Both the position numbers and the translations under genes were made by a program. Positions 23,563 through 25,111 of a stretch of 25,111 nt of DNA are shown here, piece by piece; positions within the stretch are counted from its first letter, which is position 1; every line of letters starts with the position of its first letter. The notes beneath the pieces are model-generated. The model did no database searches. It was not told the origin of the DNA and saw nothing but the letters and a program-made list of their open reading frames with translations. This DNA is from a candidate division Zixibacteria bacterium SM23_81 (GTDB lineage: Bacteria > SM23-81): the NCBI GenBank assembly GCA_001304015.1, contig LJUY01000040.1, forward strand, positions 1 through 25,111, read 5' to 3'.

Positions 23563-24855
23563 GTGTCTTTGCCTATTCATCCCAAAGCTTTAGTCTTGAC
23601 CATTTTCTGCGGCGTATACCTGTTTTTAATCCTCAGCCGACGACATCGAGCCCTGGCCTTGTGGATAGGAGTGGTCCTCCTACTCATCTTCGGGAGGACC
23701 TCCGTGGCCAATCTGGTCTCGGACATCAACTGGAACGTCATCGGCATCTTCGCCGGTACCCTGGTGATCGCGGAGCTGTTCATCCACTCCAGGGTCCCGG
23801 CCCGGCTGGCTGCTATTTTAGTGGATCGCTCTGCCACGGTAGGTATCGCTGTGCTCTGGATCTGCGCGCTGACCAGCTTTATCTCGGCGTTTGTGGAAAA
23901 TGTGGCCACCGTGCTCATCGTAGCCCCCATCGCCCTGGAATTGTCTCGTCGGCTGAAGGTCTCCCCGGTGAGCTTTCTCATCGCCCTGGCCATTTCCTCC
24001 AACTTGCAAGGCACTGCGACACTCATTGGAGATCCCCCCAGTATGATCCTGGCGGGTTACCAGAAGATGTCCTTCAATGATTTCATCTTTCTTCATGGAA
24101 AACCCGGCATTTTCTTTGCTGTGCAGCTGGGCGCGTTGTTCTCATTTGTGGTGCTGTACTATATTTTTCGCAGGTTCAACCAGCCCATTCAGAAGATCCC
24201 GGTGGAGCCAGTGGAGAGCTGGGGCCCCACGGCACTCTTAGCCCTGATGGTGGTTGGCCTGGCCACGGCTTCATTCCTGGACCCGGGTTTTCGATACCTG
24301 GGTGGAGCGGTTTGCCTCGTCTTTGGAGCGATAGGCCTCTTTTTCCAGTATCTGAGGGACCGCAGGGAGGGCCGGTATCGCTGCCGTCAGGTGTTAAGAG
24401 GATATGATCTGGAGACGACCTTCTTTCTGGCGGGCATTTTCGTCATGGTGGGGGCCCTAGCTCGGATTGGCCTTATCGATGACTTGGCCGGGGTCATCAA
24501 GTCCCTTACCGGGAATCGACCTTTTTGGGCCTATACCGTCATCGTGTGGGCGTCGGTCCTGTTCTCCGCCTTTGTGGATAACGTGCCCTATCTGACGGCC
24601 ATGATTCCCGTGGCCGCCGTGCTGTCCCAGGGGCTCAGCATCCCGCCTCAGCTTCTCGTTTTTGGCCTGCTCATTGGTTCATGTCTGGGCGGCAACATTA
24701 CCCCCATTGGGGCCTCTGCCAACATCGTCTCGGTCGGCCTGTTGCGTCGAGAGGGATATCACGTGTCCTTTTGGGAATTTGTCAGGATTGGCCTGCCCTT
24801 CACTTTGGCTGCCACCATGGGCAGCTATTTGTTCGTCCTCTGGATCTGGGGGTAA
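23563..24855 (+). CDS. ArsB/NhaD-type ion transporter (SLC13-like permease)
   Basis: A 430-residue inner-membrane transporter of the ion transporter superfamily, with about 11-12 hydrophobic segments. The two inverted halves carry paired motifs: SAFVENVATV (108-117) and SAFVDNVPYLTAM in the second half; SSNLQGTATLIGDPPSMIL (145-163) and GGNITPIGASANIV near the end. These hairpin motifs are shared by ArsB arsenite pumps, NhaD sodium/proton antiporters and related tyrosine/citrate-type permeases. No arsenic resistance genes are nearby, so a sodium/proton or organic-anion role is at least as likely. The GTG start at 23563 has GGAGGA nine bases upstream. Confidence 0.88.
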   Translation: MSLPIHPKALVLTIFCGVYLFLILSRRHRALALWIGVVLLLIFGRTSVANLVSDINWNVIGIFAGTLVIAELFIHSRVPARLAAILVDRSATVGIAVLWICALTSFISAFVENVATVLIVAPIALELSRRLKVSPVSFLIALAISSNLQGTATLIGDPPSMILAGYQKMSFNDFIFLHGKPGIFFAVQLGALFSFVVLYYIFRRFNQPIQKIPVEPVESWGPTALLALMVVGLATASFLDPGFRYLGGAVCLVFGAIGLFFQYLRDRREGRYRCRQVLRGYDLETTFFLAGIFVMVGALARIGLIDDLAGVIKSLTGNRPFWAYTVIVWASVLFSAFVDNVPYLTAMIPVAAVLSQGLSIPPQLLVFGLLIGSCLGGNITPIGASANIVSVGLLRREGYHVSFWEFVRIGLPFTLAATMGSYLFVLWIWG

Positions 24856-24861
24856 AATTAC

Positions 24862-24890
24862 TTGACAAGCTCATCTTGATACGTTAATTT
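24862..24890 (+). promoter_or_regulatory. Sigma70-type promoter for the nucleotide-sugar dehydrogenase gene
   Basis: TTGACA (24862-24867), a 17-base spacer and TAATTT (24885-24890), seven bases after the transporter stop. Leader of about 40 bases. Confidence 0.6.
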
Positions 24891-24935
24891 GGAAATTCAT
24901 GTTTTGAATATTGCGCCCAGTTTTTTGGAGGAACC

Positions 24936-25111
24936 ATGAGAAAAATCTGTATGGTTGGAACCGGTTATGTGGGATTGGTCACTGGGACCTGTTTGGCCGA
25001 CTTTGGCAACGAGGTAATCTGTGTCGACGTGAATGATGATAAAATTGCCACTCTAAACGAGGGGAATATCCCGTTTTACGAGCCAGGGCTGAGGGAGTTG
25101 GTGGGGCGCAA
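24936..25111 (+). CDS. UDP-glucose/GDP-mannose dehydrogenase family protein (3' partial)
   Basis: The first 58 codons of a gene that runs off the window. [20 protein letters not shown] is the N-terminal NAD-binding Rossmann motif (GxGYVGL) of UDP-glucose 6-dehydrogenase and relatives; [15 protein letters not shown] supplies the acidic residue that binds the NAD ribose, and [10 protein letters not shown] is the next conserved block. Such enzymes make UDP-glucuronate or similar sugars for capsule or exopolysaccharide. UDP-glucose dehydrogenase is the most likely identity. GGAGGA lies just before the ATG at 24936. Confidence 0.92.
   Translation, partial: MRKICMVGTGYVGLVTGTCLADFGNEVICVDVNDDKIATLNEGNIPFYEPGLRELVGR

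Noticed and set aside
23563-24855. Arsenite efflux pump ArsB as a firm call
   Set aside because: The motifs are shared with NhaD and other permeases of the superfamily, and no arsR, arsC or arsA gene is nearby.

Overview
This is a bacterial chromosome segment of moderate GC content, with dense genes and mostly AGGAGG-type ribosome binding sites. Three traits suggest an uncultured lineage near the Fibrobacteres-Chlorobi-Bacteroidetes group, such as KSB1, Zixibacteria, Latescibacteria or a similar candidate phylum. These are secreted proteins ending in a FlgD-like/type A sorting domain (NYPNPFN ... GQEVRTLV ... SGLYFCRLK), an SBBP beta-propeller protein, and a TPR lipoprotein starting CAYYNTFYNAKK. 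This placement is an inference; there is no rRNA or other phylogenetic marker in the window. All long genes point right except one membrane protein gene (6678-7874).

Layout. Positions 1-6440 hold three secreted proteins: the 3' end of an SBBP-repeat protein, a DUF5060/apiosidase-like glycoside hydrolase, and a subtilisin-like protease. The first and third share the same C-terminal Fn3-like plus sorting module of about 195 residues; the middle one lacks it. The second and third genes each have a near-consensus sigma70 promoter, and the first and third end in a hairpin terminator. Positions 6440-6650 are repeat-rich spacer, followed by a leftward membrane protein with a Lys/Glu-rich tail and a rightward sodium:solute symporter of the SNF family. 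A spacer of about 800 bp (9737-10540) has no gene but holds several perfect palindromes and leads into lepB (signal peptidase I). A CobB-type sirtuin and a TPR lipoprotein follow.

From 14193 to 22101 lie the late pyrimidine genes pyrK, pyrD, pyrF and pyrE. They are interrupted by a zinc/manganese ABC transporter operon (binding protein, ATPase, permease, with overlapping ends), a methyltransferase and an RlpA-like lipoprotein. PyrK and PyrD together should form the NAD-linked class 1B dihydroorotate dehydrogenase; PyrE and PyrF complete UMP synthesis. The window ends with a stand-alone RNA 3'-phosphate cyclase (rtcA), an ArsB/NhaD-type ion transporter and the start of a UDP-glucose dehydrogenase-type gene.

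The most notable feature not explained by intact genes is at about 20257-20670. A decayed four-helix-bundle protein gene of the 23S rRNA intervening-sequence family, with three in-frame stops, lies between AT-rich inverted repeats just upstream of pyrF. I saw no CRISPR array, tRNA, rRNA, prophage or recognisable defence system. No complete, clearly new system is evident; the best candidates for novelty are the IVS-like element, the palindrome cluster before lepB, the unnamed domain in the glycoside hydrolase and the KE-tailed membrane protein.
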